Shown here: positions 1 to 6,745 of the stretch, piece by piece
Layout of the letters: each line of letters opens with the position of its first letter
How positions within the stretch are numbered: the stretch's first letter is position 1
From: Chloroflexota bacterium
GTDB lineage: Bacteria; Chloroflexota; Anaerolineae; Promineifilales; Promineifilaceae
Reading direction: 5' to 3'
NCBI GenBank assembly: GCA_024278255.1
Contig: JAJRTP010000055.1
Coordinates: forward strand, 1-6,745
DNA length: 6,745 nt
Notes under the pieces: generated by a model
Databases searched by the model: none
What the model was told of the DNA's origin: nothing
The model's input: the letters and a program-made list of their open reading frames with translations, nothing else
Translations under genes and position numbers: made by a program

Positions 1-678
1 GGATGGCTCAAGCCCCTGCAAATCAGGAATTTCTACATCAAGGCCGTCTTTTCACATACTATGGCAAAAAGGATAGACCTCCAAGCCCTCACCCGGGGGC
101 GAGTAACCTACACATCTCTGCAATGGACAGCGGCTCAAGGCCAGGAAATCGCCCGGCGGCACCTGGCTGCCGCCACCCGGAACACCTTCACCCGGCTGGA
201 GCAACTGGCCTCTCCCACCCTCATCGCCGCGCTGCAAACAAAAATCCCTCATTTGGATGATGCCCCCCTGCCGCAATACTGGCTGTGGCTCACCGCCGCT
301 TTACTCAAAACATACCAGGCGCAAAACGCTGAATTGCCCCTTGACGAAAACTTTATGACAACCATTCTGGTTGCATATTACAGAAATTACATCCCCTTGC
401 GCCTTGACCTTGAAAAGCAAGGGGTTTGGCGCGGCGATGATTTTATTGCCTTAAACGAACAACCCTTTCAGTTCGTGAAAATTTTATGGAACATACCCAC
501 GGGCGTTTACGCCAATGAAAAACTACGCCTCAACATGGGTAGCCAGGAAAACCTGAATACGGTTGCCAGCCGTGTCAGGAAGGCAACAGAACCCATCCCC
601 GGCGCGAAAATTTACTTGCATAACACCCGCACAGACGGCTACTGGCTGGAAAATATCATAAAAAAAACCGGCATGTAA
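1..678 (+). CDS. C-terminal part of a P-loop NTPase with an OmpR/PhoB-type winged-helix domain (5' end outside window)
   Basis: The frame is open from base 1 to TAA at 676-678. The first ATG (61-63) has no Shine-Dalgarno sequence. The 20 codons before it also look coding: starting with Gly-Trp, they align with residues 278-310 of the next protein, just after its Walker B. I therefore treat this gene as truncated by the window; a 205-residue protein starting at 61 is the alternative. Counting from base 1, residues 35-65 contain a W-x12-L-A-A-A stretch matching W-x12-L-W-A-A of the next protein (its residues 317-333), the lid-like region of the NTPase. Residues 141-218 read as an OmpR-type winged helix: a short strand, the PFQFVKILW helix, a recognition helix with LNTVASRVRKA, then a wing ending in TRTDGYWLE, the counterpart of the family's 'vrGxGYrl'. 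No Walker motif lies in the visible part. Likely role (inferred): NTP-controlled DNA binding or regulation. The family assignment of the wHTH is good; the ATPase part is inferred by similarity to the neighbour. Confidence 0.82.
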   Translation, partial: GWLKPLQIRNFYIKAVFSHTMAKRIDLQALTRGRVTYTSLQWTAAQGQEIARRHLAAATRNTFTRLEQLASPTLIAALQTKIPHLDDAPLPQYWLWLTAALLKTYQAQNAELPLDENFMTTILVAYYRNYIPLRLDLEKQGVWRGDDFIALNEQPFQFVKILWNIPTGVYANEKLRLNMGSQENLNTVASRVRKATEPIPGAKIYLHNTRTDGYWLENIIKKTGM

Positions 679-818
679 GACAAACGTCAGGTTGTTGCAG
701 GTCTGGCGTTGGGTAAACGTATTGCACGTGTAGATTTCCTTCCGTTAAACTGAAAGAGTCTTGCCCAGGTTTCCAAAGACGATTACCTTTTAATGTCCAT
801 CATAAAAATGCGAATCGT
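679..818 (+). promoter_or_regulatory. Intergenic gap with weak promoter-like elements
   Basis: This is the only true gap between genes. A weak sigma70-like pair is visible: TTGCAC at 722-727, a 17-base spacer, and TTAAAC at 745-750. Each box matches only 3 of 6 consensus bases. A better -10-like TTTAAT (789-794) has no good -35. ACGT occurs at 684, 717 and 726, the last within the palindrome CACGTG (725-730); this could be an operator, but that is speculative. No stem-loop followed by a T run is visible after the upstream stop, so read-through from the first gene is possible. A 9-codon ATG frame (793-822) ends in TGA overlapping the next start (ATGA), without a ribosome binding site. Confidence 0.25.
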
Positions 819-2864
819 ATGAACATACCTGATTCAGAGCTTGCGTCTCCAACCAAAACCAAACGCCAAACATATCTTTCAGATACCCTGAATCTGTTTT
901 TCGACCCGTTTGCTACCCCCGTCGCCGAACAAGAGCTTCAGGACGGCACCCGGGAACCCCGTTTATTTTCATATATCATCGATTTAATAGACCCCGTCCT
1001 CAACAAATCCGTTTCGCAGTCTCTGCTTGAGGCGCAAAACGGCTTCGTTTTTGGCGACCCCGGCAGCGGCAAAACCACCCTCAAATACATTCTGGAAGCC
1101 GAGTGCCGGAATACCCGCCGAGACACCCTGGCCGTCACATACGAGTTGAGTCATCAATTTGAGCGCCCCCCCACCCCGGATGAACACTGGCGCGCCCTGG
1201 CCGAAAACCTTGCCCTGGACCTGTTTATTCAAATCATCGAGAAAATAGATTTTTACCATAATATTTCTGCCGCGCAAAAAAGCGTTCTGGCGCAACAAAC
1301 GGGTTTAATCCGGCATCGCCTGAAACGGACCGTAAAATATATCCTCAACGAAGATTTGGCGGACACCCAAAATGGCGTTGCCACCCTGTGGACGCGCCAC
1401 AACCGCTACCCGGTGCGTTATATTTACCCCTCCTCCAAAATCAACCGGCTTCTTGCAGACTGCCGGCCCACCCCCGCAGACACCTTCCCCGCCGATATAT
1501 CCGGCCTGGCGTTATTGCATCAAGGCATTGCCGCCGCCAAAACGTGGGGATTTGAAAAATTGCTGGTCTTTGTTGACGGGGTTGACGCCGGGCAAAAAGA
1601 AACAGCGGAGATGCTCGCTATTCTGGACCCCTTGTTCAAAAATTTGGGCGGCTGGCAACAGCACGCCCTTTATTTTTACTTCTTTCTGACTAACGCCTTG
1701 CATCCCCCTATTCAGGAAATACCTTTTGACAGGTTGACATATCCACCAACCCGTGTTAGCATTAAATGGAACAAGAACGCACTTCTACATTTGTTGCATC
1801 AACGATTATGGGCAGCCGGTAGTCACGAAGAATCCTTTAACTCCTTTGCCAAACCGCCGCTGGATTTGGAGGACAGGCTTTATCGAGCCTCGCAAGGTTT
1901 GCCGAGGCGGCTATTGGAAGTGACCTCCGCCCTGATTGACGCGCACGTCGAAGCACATGGTAGCCAATTTTATATCACCGCAGATGATTGGTTATTAATG
2001 CAGCAGCAGTGGGCGCAAACACATCATGCCCCCCTGTTACCGGAAGGAACAAGCCACGTGTCTCCTTGCACCACCCTTGCCCCCGATTACCAACCTGACC
2101 TGTTTGTGAACAGGAAAGACGAACTAACGCCACTTTCGGATTGGTTAAATACCAGTGACCCCAAAGATTACATAAGAATTATTGCCGCCCCGCCCTTGTA
2201 CGGCAAAACATGGCTTCTGGCGCACATGTGCAACAATCTGCCTGCTCAATTTACGCCGCTGGTATTCCTCCCCGCCCACCTTGAAACAGAAGCCGCCATC
2301 GAACAACATTTACATAAAGCCAACCAACAACATAACTGTGGTATGCATTATGATACCGTATCCGGGGCGCTGGTTTCTTTACGAGAGTGTATCAAGGCGC
2401 AAGGAAAAAGGCTTGTTATTTTCATTGACTATACTTTCCCCACCCGCAAACCCCCGGATTTACAAAAATTCCTGTCGCAACTGCGGACGGTCAACAAAAC
2501 AGCCAAAGTAGTGATTGCCACTCGAGACGCCAAAACAGCGTCACACTGGCAATCCGAACTCAATATCATTGGACGCTCCGATAGCGAACAATCGCAATAC
2601 ACAATACAGCTTCCTTTAATGACCGGCGATCACTTTACCCTGGATTGCAGCAAACTAAATCTTGACGATGAACTGCTAACACGCCTGAAACAGATTGCTA
2701 AACACTCTCCGGCAGAATGGGACAGGGATGATGTGCCTACTAAATTGATTAACGAATTTCGAGCGGCCGGCATGGTAAAATTCATTAAAGGTACCAGTCA
2801 ATATAAAATAGTAGACGGCTGGCGCGAGTTTTTGAAAAACGATTGTAAAAGGAATACATCATGA
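819..2864 (+). CDS. Tandem two-module P-loop NTPase (AAA-like module plus degenerate STAND-like module)
   Basis: The protein is 681 residues, with no signal peptide or membrane segment seen, so it is probably cytoplasmic. Module 1 has a Walker A GDPGSGKT (79-86), a long helical insert (about 110-245), a Walker B LLVFVDGVD (248-256, Asp253), a sensor-1-like FFLTNA (288-293) and a sensor-2-like GLPRRLL (360-366). Module 2 starts with a STAND-type lead-in, FVNRKDEL (429-436). Its P-loop is APPLYGKT (457-464), where the first Gly is Ala. A Walker B-like LVIFID follows (532-537), then VVIATRD (564-570), which resembles the STAND sensor-1 Arg motif. The C terminus (about 640-676, ending in KIVDGWREFL) looks like a small winged helix. 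The only plausible start is ATG 819, which has no clear Shine-Dalgarno; no other in-frame ATG lies upstream before TAA at 714. The stop overlaps the next gene by ATGA. Function is unknown. A regulatory or scaffold NTPase in a signalling or conflict system is inferred. Module 1 appears paralogous to the upstream gene. Confidence 0.93.
   Translation: MNIPDSELASPTKTKRQTYLSDTLNLFFDPFATPVAEQELQDGTREPRLFSYIIDLIDPVLNKSVSQSLLEAQNGFVFGDPGSGKTTLKYILEAECRNTRRDTLAVTYELSHQFERPPTPDEHWRALAENLALDLFIQIIEKIDFYHNISAAQKSVLAQQTGLIRHRLKRTVKYILNEDLADTQNGVATLWTRHNRYPVRYIYPSSKINRLLADCRPTPADTFPADISGLALLHQGIAAAKTWGFEKLLVFVDGVDAGQKETAEMLAILDPLFKNLGGWQQHALYFYFFLTNALHPPIQEIPFDRLTYPPTRVSIKWNKNALLHLLHQRLWAAGSHEESFNSFAKPPLDLEDRLYRASQGLPRRLLEVTSALIDAHVEAHGSQFYITADDWLLMQQQWAQTHHAPLLPEGTSHVSPCTTLAPDYQPDLFVNRKDELTPLSDWLNTSDPKDYIRIIAAPPLYGKTWLLAHMCNNLPAQFTPLVFLPAHLETEAAIEQHLHKANQQHNCGMHYDTVSGALVSLRECIKAQGKRLVIFIDYTFPTRKPPDLQKFLSQLRTVNKTAKVVIATRDAKTASHWQSELNIIGRSDSEQSQYTIQLPLMTGDHFTLDCSKLNLDDELLTRLKQIAKHSPAEWDRDDVPTKLINEFRAAGMVKFIKGTSQYKIVDGWREFLKNDCKRNTS
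2848..2853 (+). promoter_or_regulatory. Ribosome binding site for the TPR-STAND gene
   Basis: AAAGGA lies 7 bases before ATG 2861, inside the 3' end of the preceding coding region. It supports ATG 2861 as the real start and the 4-base ATGA stop/start overlap as a translational coupling point. It is the clearest Shine-Dalgarno in the window; the neighbouring starts at 819 and 6207 lack one. Confidence 0.7.
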
Positions 2865-5800
2865 CCAACAATAATTCCATTCCTGCCTTTGGCTTCGCCC
2901 GCAAAACAAGCAAAATCATCAACCGCGCAAAGGAAATGGGGCAACTGACAGATGCCGTTTCCGGTTCAGGCCAGGACACCCGTATCGTGTTTATGACCGG
3001 CGACGGCGGCTCCGGCAAAACCCGCCTGCTGGAGGAACTTCAGGCTGTTATCACAAGCGGCGATACAGCCCAACCCCTTGTCGTCACCAACGTCATTGAC
3101 TTCACCGATACCCGCCTGCATGTTTACACCCGTTTCCTTGACTACCTGCACCAAATGCTGGTAACGGCGCATGAAGATATATTCTTCCCCAAATGGGAAG
3201 TTGCGCGTATCACTTACCTTAACCGCGCCCAAAGTGCAGTAGATTATGACGCCATCAAGACTGCTGCCGACAAGCTCAAAACGGCCTTCTGGGAAGACTA
3301 CGCAGACATCGCCAAAAACCAACGCATTGTATGGCTGCTGGATACCGCCGAACAATTTCGCTATACATGGCAAGGCCGGCTAAGAAACTTGTTTGAGACG
3401 GATGATTTTCTCTTCTTCACCCGCGACTTTCTTAAAAACCTGGTCGGCAAAAATCTGGAACAAATCCCCAATACCACCATTATTTTCGCCGGGCGACCGA
3501 ACGCCCGGCCATATTTTGATGAAATCATGGAAGCGCGGAAGAAAAATGCTGCTTCCCCTCCTTGCCGGACAATTTCCGTAAAATTTTTCGAAGAAGAAGA
3601 TACCCAAACCTATTTGGCCCAACTTGCCGCAGATATTGAAACCGATTTTCCCGATTCTTACGATGCCGCCCGGCTACACGCCATTGCAAAGGGCAAAGGG
3701 GAAGTAGACCCCCGCGTTTTGCACGCCTACACCAAAGGGCAACCCATCCGTTTATCCCTTTTCATTGATATTTTGCTGGAGGGGTACGAACTCCCCGGAA
3801 TTTTATTTGATTCCTGTGAAGAAGCCGGGCAACGAATTGCAAAAGCAGGCCTGAAAAATTTGCAGCCACTATTGGATGCCGGTTTTGTCGATTTAATCTT
3901 TGAGAGTACCCACGATGTTCGCTCTGATATTTTACTGGCGCTGGCCCGCGCCCGCTATGGCTTGAGCAACGCTCAACTGGCCTGGATTCTGTACAGCAAG
4001 CCCGGCGCCACCTATACAAAATGGAAACACAGTAAGGAAGCCGCAAACGCAGAAGACGAAATTGACGCTATTTTCACCCACCCCGCTGATACGAACACCA
4101 AATATGCCTTGAATCAAATGTCCTTCATTAAACGCAGTGTGGACGGACGCTGGATTCTTCAGGATGAGGTCTACAGCATCTTTGATGACCGTATGGGCCT
4201 CCCCAAAAATCTTGAACGGGAACGTAAATCCAGAAACTATCTTTATCAAAAAATTATACAATTTATTGACGGTGAACTAACCGGATTAAAGGCGCAACGC
4301 AAAATTTATCTGGATAAAGACCAGGATTCACTGGTATTCCCTTCGCCGGCCAAAGCGCTGGGCAGTACCTTCGCCTATATTGACGATAATGAAAGCGAAG
4401 AACGACGCCTCCTGAAAGAGAAAATCGAGCTGCTGGAACGGGAAAGACTCCACTATCGCCTGCGTTCCGATTTGGAAGAAGGGCTGCAAGAAAATCACCG
4501 CCGAACAGAACGGCTTGGATTTTCAGACTCCAACCAACATACCGTTGCCAGATTAAATGTGTGGCAATTAAGCACCCCGCCGGATAGAAAGCATGACCGG
4601 CAATCGTGGAAGAAGTTTATCTCCTTCCCCAAAGAAACACCCCAAACTGAAGTTGAGGCCATGCTTCAAGCCCAGGAAGCTGCCGATTTAATCAGCACTT
4701 TCTTTTTCCGGGGGCAATATTCAAAAACCATAGACATCGCGCAGAAAATTGAAGATGCAATTGAACACCCTGCTTCTGATGAAGAGTCATTTCCATTGCA
4801 GCTAAAATATCTACAGCACCCGCTCTTTGAAATCCAGCGGGCGATGTGGAAAGAATTTGCAGAAATTTACACTGCACAAGGTATTAATATTGAAGATGTT
4901 CAAACGCTCATTGACAAACTGACAGACTATTTATCCACCGCCGATGAAGCTGACCCGGTTCACAAACTTTTCTCCGCCCAAATTCGGGATGCGTTGGGCA
5001 ATTTATACAATACATTGGGCTACGCCTATACCACACGAGGACAATACCAACAGGCAAGCGAGGCGTATAAACAGGCCCTGAAACAATGGCGAGCCAATAA
5101 CAACCTGTTTATGGACGCCACCACCCGCAACAATCAGGCCCGCGTTTTATCTGAATTGGGGCTTGTCTCCCGCGCCGAGCGCATCTGCCGCGATGCCCTG
5201 GCCATACGCACCGAAATGGCCGTAGACCAACCCATCGGATTCTCCCGCAGTACCCTGGCCCTCATTTACAACAACGGTTTACGCCCGGAAAATGCCTGGC
5301 TTGAGGCCGCGATTGGGATTGCCTATCACCGCCGCGCAGAAAGCAAACGCGGATTGGGGCTGGCGCACTTCCATTTGGCAGAGGCGCTGCGTCGGCTGAC
5401 GCGCTCTCCAAAAGAAACGCTGGATACTGAAGAACACCTGTTAAAGACGGCAGAACAAGCTATCAAAACAGCCAGGGAAATTTTTGATAAAGAGACAGAG
5501 GAACCCCTGCGCAAAATAGAAATCCTGATTGAACAAGGCGCCCTCTACAGGGATTACGTGCGGTACTATAAGGGATTACAAGACAAAAGCAGCGGCTCAC
5601 CCGCCGAGGACGAAGAAAAGAAGAAAGCCCGGTTCTGGTATGAGCAAGCTCTAAAAACCTTCAACTATGCGGTCAAACTGGCTGAAGAGTACTCGTATCA
5701 ACATTTGAAGCTGGATGCTCTGGTGGATATTGCCTGGGTGCATTATTACGCCCGTCACGACGGTAAAGCGCTTGAAGCCTTTGCCGTAGCCAAAAAGGAA

Positions 5801-6214
5801 GCGCACGCCCAGTCTCCCGACAGCGAACTCAAGCCCAACCAACTGCCGCCCGTTCCCAAAGGCATTGAACCTCATATCTTTATGCGCCTGGCCAAACTAT
5901 GGGATTTAAAAGCTCGCATCCATCTGAACAAATTCATCGCCAACAAGGACGCCGGCGAACTGGAACAAAGTGTCGAAGCCTATATTCTGGATTTGGGGTA
6001 CAACCTGCTTTACTCGCCGCGCGCGCCCTTCATCGCCGTTATTTTTAACAATCTGTATGAACGCCTGAAGGGTTTCAGTCTTGGGAATTTAGAAAAATTC
6101 GACAAGCGACAAAAATATTTCACCCAGGTTTATCAAATTGAAAAGATAGACGCTTATAAAATCATCGATATGGATTCATTCCTTGACGATTCGTTTGGTA
6201 TTGGACATGAATAA
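2861..6214 (+). CDS. STAND-type NTPase with C-terminal TPR repeats
   Basis: The protein is 1117 residues and probably cytoplasmic. The N-terminal NOACH/NB-ARC-like ATPase shows the lead-in INRAKEMGQL (20-29), Walker A GDGGSGKT (47-54), Walker B IVWLLDTAEQ (156-165, Asp161), sensor 1 IIFAGRP (207-213) and a GQP motif (293-295) of the kind that ends the STAND lid. A winged-helix-like segment follows (about 355-442: SDILLALARARYGLS at its start, WILQDEVYSIF at its end, in the place of the usual 'HDxvr' motif). Residues 445-610 are mainly helical, with a charged, coiled-coil-like stretch at 512-540. A TPR-rich superhelix covers about 705-980; the clearest repeat is LGYAYTTRGQYQQASEAY (719-736), with further ones near 755-783, 831-870 and 925-980. 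By family knowledge, TPRs bind a ligand or partner and the ATPase acts as an oligomerising switch. The identity of any effector is not visible in this protein. It overlaps the upstream gene by 4 bases and the radical SAM gene by 8. Domain calls are firm; the biological role is inferred. Confidence 0.95.
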   Translation: MTNNNSIPAFGFARKTSKIINRAKEMGQLTDAVSGSGQDTRIVFMTGDGGSGKTRLLEELQAVITSGDTAQPLVVTNVIDFTDTRLHVYTRFLDYLHQMLVTAHEDIFFPKWEVARITYLNRAQSAVDYDAIKTAADKLKTAFWEDYADIAKNQRIVWLLDTAEQFRYTWQGRLRNLFETDDFLFFTRDFLKNLVGKNLEQIPNTTIIFAGRPNARPYFDEIMEARKKNAASPPCRTISVKFFEEEDTQTYLAQLAADIETDFPDSYDAARLHAIAKGKGEVDPRVLHAYTKGQPIRLSLFIDILLEGYELPGILFDSCEEAGQRIAKAGLKNLQPLLDAGFVDLIFESTHDVRSDILLALARARYGLSNAQLAWILYSKPGATYTKWKHSKEAANAEDEIDAIFTHPADTNTKYALNQMSFIKRSVDGRWILQDEVYSIFDDRMGLPKNLERERKSRNYLYQKIIQFIDGELTGLKAQRKIYLDKDQDSLVFPSPAKALGSTFAYIDDNESEERRLLKEKIELLERERLHYRLRSDLEEGLQENHRRTERLGFSDSNQHTVARLNVWQLSTPPDRKHDRQSWKKFISFPKETPQTEVEAMLQAQEAADLISTFFFRGQYSKTIDIAQKIEDAIEHPASDEESFPLQLKYLQHPLFEIQRAMWKEFAEIYTAQGINIEDVQTLIDKLTDYLSTADEADPVHKLFSAQIRDALGNLYNTLGYAYTTRGQYQQASEAYKQALKQWRANNNLFMDATTRNNQARVLSELGLVSRAERICRDALAIRTEMAVDQPIGFSRSTLALIYNNGLRPENAWLEAAIGIAYHRRAESKRGLGLAHFHLAEALRRLTRSPKETLDTEEHLLKTAEQAIKTAREIFDKETEEPLRKIEILIEQGALYRDYVRYYKGLQDKSSGSPAEDEEKKKARFWYEQALKTFNYAVKLAEEYSYQHLKLDALVDIAWVHYYARHDGKALEAFAVAKKEAHAQSPDSELKPNQLPPVPKGIEPHIFMRLAKLWDLKARIHLNKFIANKDAGELEQSVEAYILDLGYNLLYSPRAPFIAVIFNNLYERLKGFSLGNLEKFDKRQKYFTQVYQIEKIDAYKIIDMDSFLDDSFGIGHE

Positions 6215-6745
6215 GGCAAAAATCCTGCTACCCGGACCAAAGCGACACCTGAATAACGACTGCGCCCCCGTTGACGGCCCGCGCCGCCACGACGATTGCG
6301 CCCCCGTTGATGCGCCGCTGCGGACGCGGGATATTGTCGCCGGGCCGCTGCGGCTGACGCCCCAACTTTATACCGATACCCTGCCCGGCGGCTTTACCCT
6401 GGCCTTCGGCCCATATTCACCGGGCGGGCCGGTGGTCCTCAACCGGCAGGCATTGCATCGCTTGCGCCGGTTTGCCGCGCCCCAACCACCAACTGAAGCC
6501 GTAGATTTTTCTCTGGCCGAAGCGGGCCTTGTTTTGCCCGCCGACACGCCCCCCCGCCTGACCGTGGGCCGCCCGCAAACCCTCACCGCCTGGCTGCACA
6601 TCACCAACGCCTGCAATCTGAATTGCCCCTACTGCTACATCCGCAAATCCGGCCGGCGCATGTCCGCCGAAGCGGGACGCGCGGTGGTCAGTGCCGTTTT
6701 TCAAACGGCGCAACGGCATCAATTCGGGGCCGTGTCGCTTAAATA
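6207..6745 (+). CDS. Radical SAM protein, probable peptide/protein maturase (3' end outside window)
   Basis: The frame starts at ATG 6207, inside the last codons of the STAND gene (8-base overlap), and runs without stop for 179 codons to the edge. Residues 136-143 are CNLNCPYC, the CxxxCxxC motif that ligates the 4Fe-4S cluster and binds S-adenosylmethionine; it is preceded by LHITNA and followed by Y, as in SPASM/Twitch-type peptide maturases. The last codons read AVSLK followed by TA; a Tyr here would begin the usual 'YxGGEP' strand-2 motif, so the gene surely continues. Residues about 45-120 (LPGGFTLAFGPY, PVVLNRQALHRL, LAEAGLVLP) resemble a PqqD-like RiPP recognition element; this is a tentative call. 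Residues 10-35 form an unusual Cys-containing repeat. No Shine-Dalgarno is obvious, so translation probably depends on coupling. The gene is much richer in GC than the end of its neighbour. Substrate unknown; SPASM clusters, if present, lie off-window. Confidence 0.9.
   Translation, partial: MNKAKILLPGPKRHLNNDCAPVDGPRRHDDCAPVDAPLRTRDIVAGPLRLTPQLYTDTLPGGFTLAFGPYSPGGPVVLNRQALHRLRRFAAPQPPTEAVDFSLAEAGLVLPADTPPRLTVGRPQTLTAWLHITNACNLNCPYCYIRKSGRRMSAEAGRAVVSAVFQTAQRHQFGAVSLK
6234..6311 (+). repeat. Tandem imperfect coding repeat, GP[KR]RH(LN)xDCAPVD
   Basis: Two adjacent in-frame units lie near the N terminus of the radical SAM protein. Unit 1 (6234-6275, 14 codons) reads GPKRHLNNDCAPVD. Unit 2 (6276-6311, 12 codons) reads GPRRHDDCAPVD. 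The DCAPVD parts (6258-6275 and 6294-6311) differ only at two third-codon positions and share the exact 14-base core TGCGCCCCCGTTGA. A further 10-base direct repeat, GCCGCTGCGG (6314-6323 and 6344-6353), encodes PLR twice just downstream. The near identity at silent positions suggests a recent duplication. Confidence 0.75.

Noticed and set aside
3..260. An 85-codon + strand frame overlapping the first gene
   Set aside because: It lies in another frame of a region whose frame 1 shows clear similarity to the neighbouring NTPase and an OmpR-type winged helix; its Pro/His-rich product resembles nothing.
660..667. Run of eight A near the end of the first gene, a possible frameshift site
   Set aside because: The zero frame ends normally just after the expected GYWLE wing; the shifted frames add only 16-22 residues with no recognisable feature.
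679..753. In-frame continuation after the TAA of the first gene, reading DKRQVVAGLALGKRIARV and onward
   Set aside because: It looks protein-like but has no ATG or GTG start and no ribosome binding site, and the winged helix is already complete before the TAA.
679..818. Rho-independent terminator, tRNA or small RNA in the gap
   Set aside because: No GC-rich stem followed by a T run and no cloverleaf-like pairing were found by eye.
6368..6722. Two open minus-strand frames opposite the radical SAM gene
   Set aside because: They are antisense shadows of a GC-rich gene; Arg/Gly/Ala-rich low-complexity products, and the + strand carries the CxxxCxxC motif.
1..6745. CRISPR array, insertion sequence, transposase or attachment site
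   Set aside because: No regularly spaced repeats, terminal inverted repeats or transposase/integrase motifs are seen; the only tandem repeat is coding and has two units.

Overview
The window shows a compact, one-directional (+ strand) gene cluster from a bacterium, most likely a Chloroflexota member (Anaerolineae-like). That guess is inferred from large multi-domain STAND/AAA-type NTPases in tandem, mid-GC coding and the general protein style; no rRNA or marker gene is present, so the taxonomy is tentative.

Layout: (1) 1-678 is the 3' part of a gene already open at the left edge. It carries the C-terminal region of a P-loop NTPase followed by an OmpR/PhoB-type winged helix. (2) 679-818 is a 140-base gap with weak promoter-like elements and no convincing gene. 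(3) 819-2864 encodes a 681-residue protein with two consecutive NTPase modules: a canonical GDPGSGKT P-loop, then a STAND-like module whose P-loop starts with Ala instead of Gly. (4) 2861-6214 encodes a 1117-residue STAND NTPase with winged-helix-like, helical and TPR regions. (5) 6207 to the right edge is the start of a radical SAM protein (CNLNCPYC) with a PqqD/RRE-like N-terminal region and an unusual tandem GP[KR]RH...DCAPVD repeat at its extreme N terminus.

Genes 3-5 overlap by 4 and 8 bases, so they are very probably co-transcribed and translationally coupled. The region matching the post-Walker-B part of the 819-2864 protein is recognisable in the first gene, even upstream of its first in-window ATG. 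Two of the NTPases are therefore probably paralogues, and the first gene's P-loop probably lies left of the window.

Working model (inference): TPR-STAND and tandem-NTPase proteins act as NTP-dependent switches or scaffolds, the OmpR-type winged helix provides DNA binding, and the radical SAM enzyme modifies a peptide or protein target. No separate precursor peptide gene is visible inside the window. The combination of three signalling-type NTPase genes with a radical SAM maturase is the candidate novel system here.
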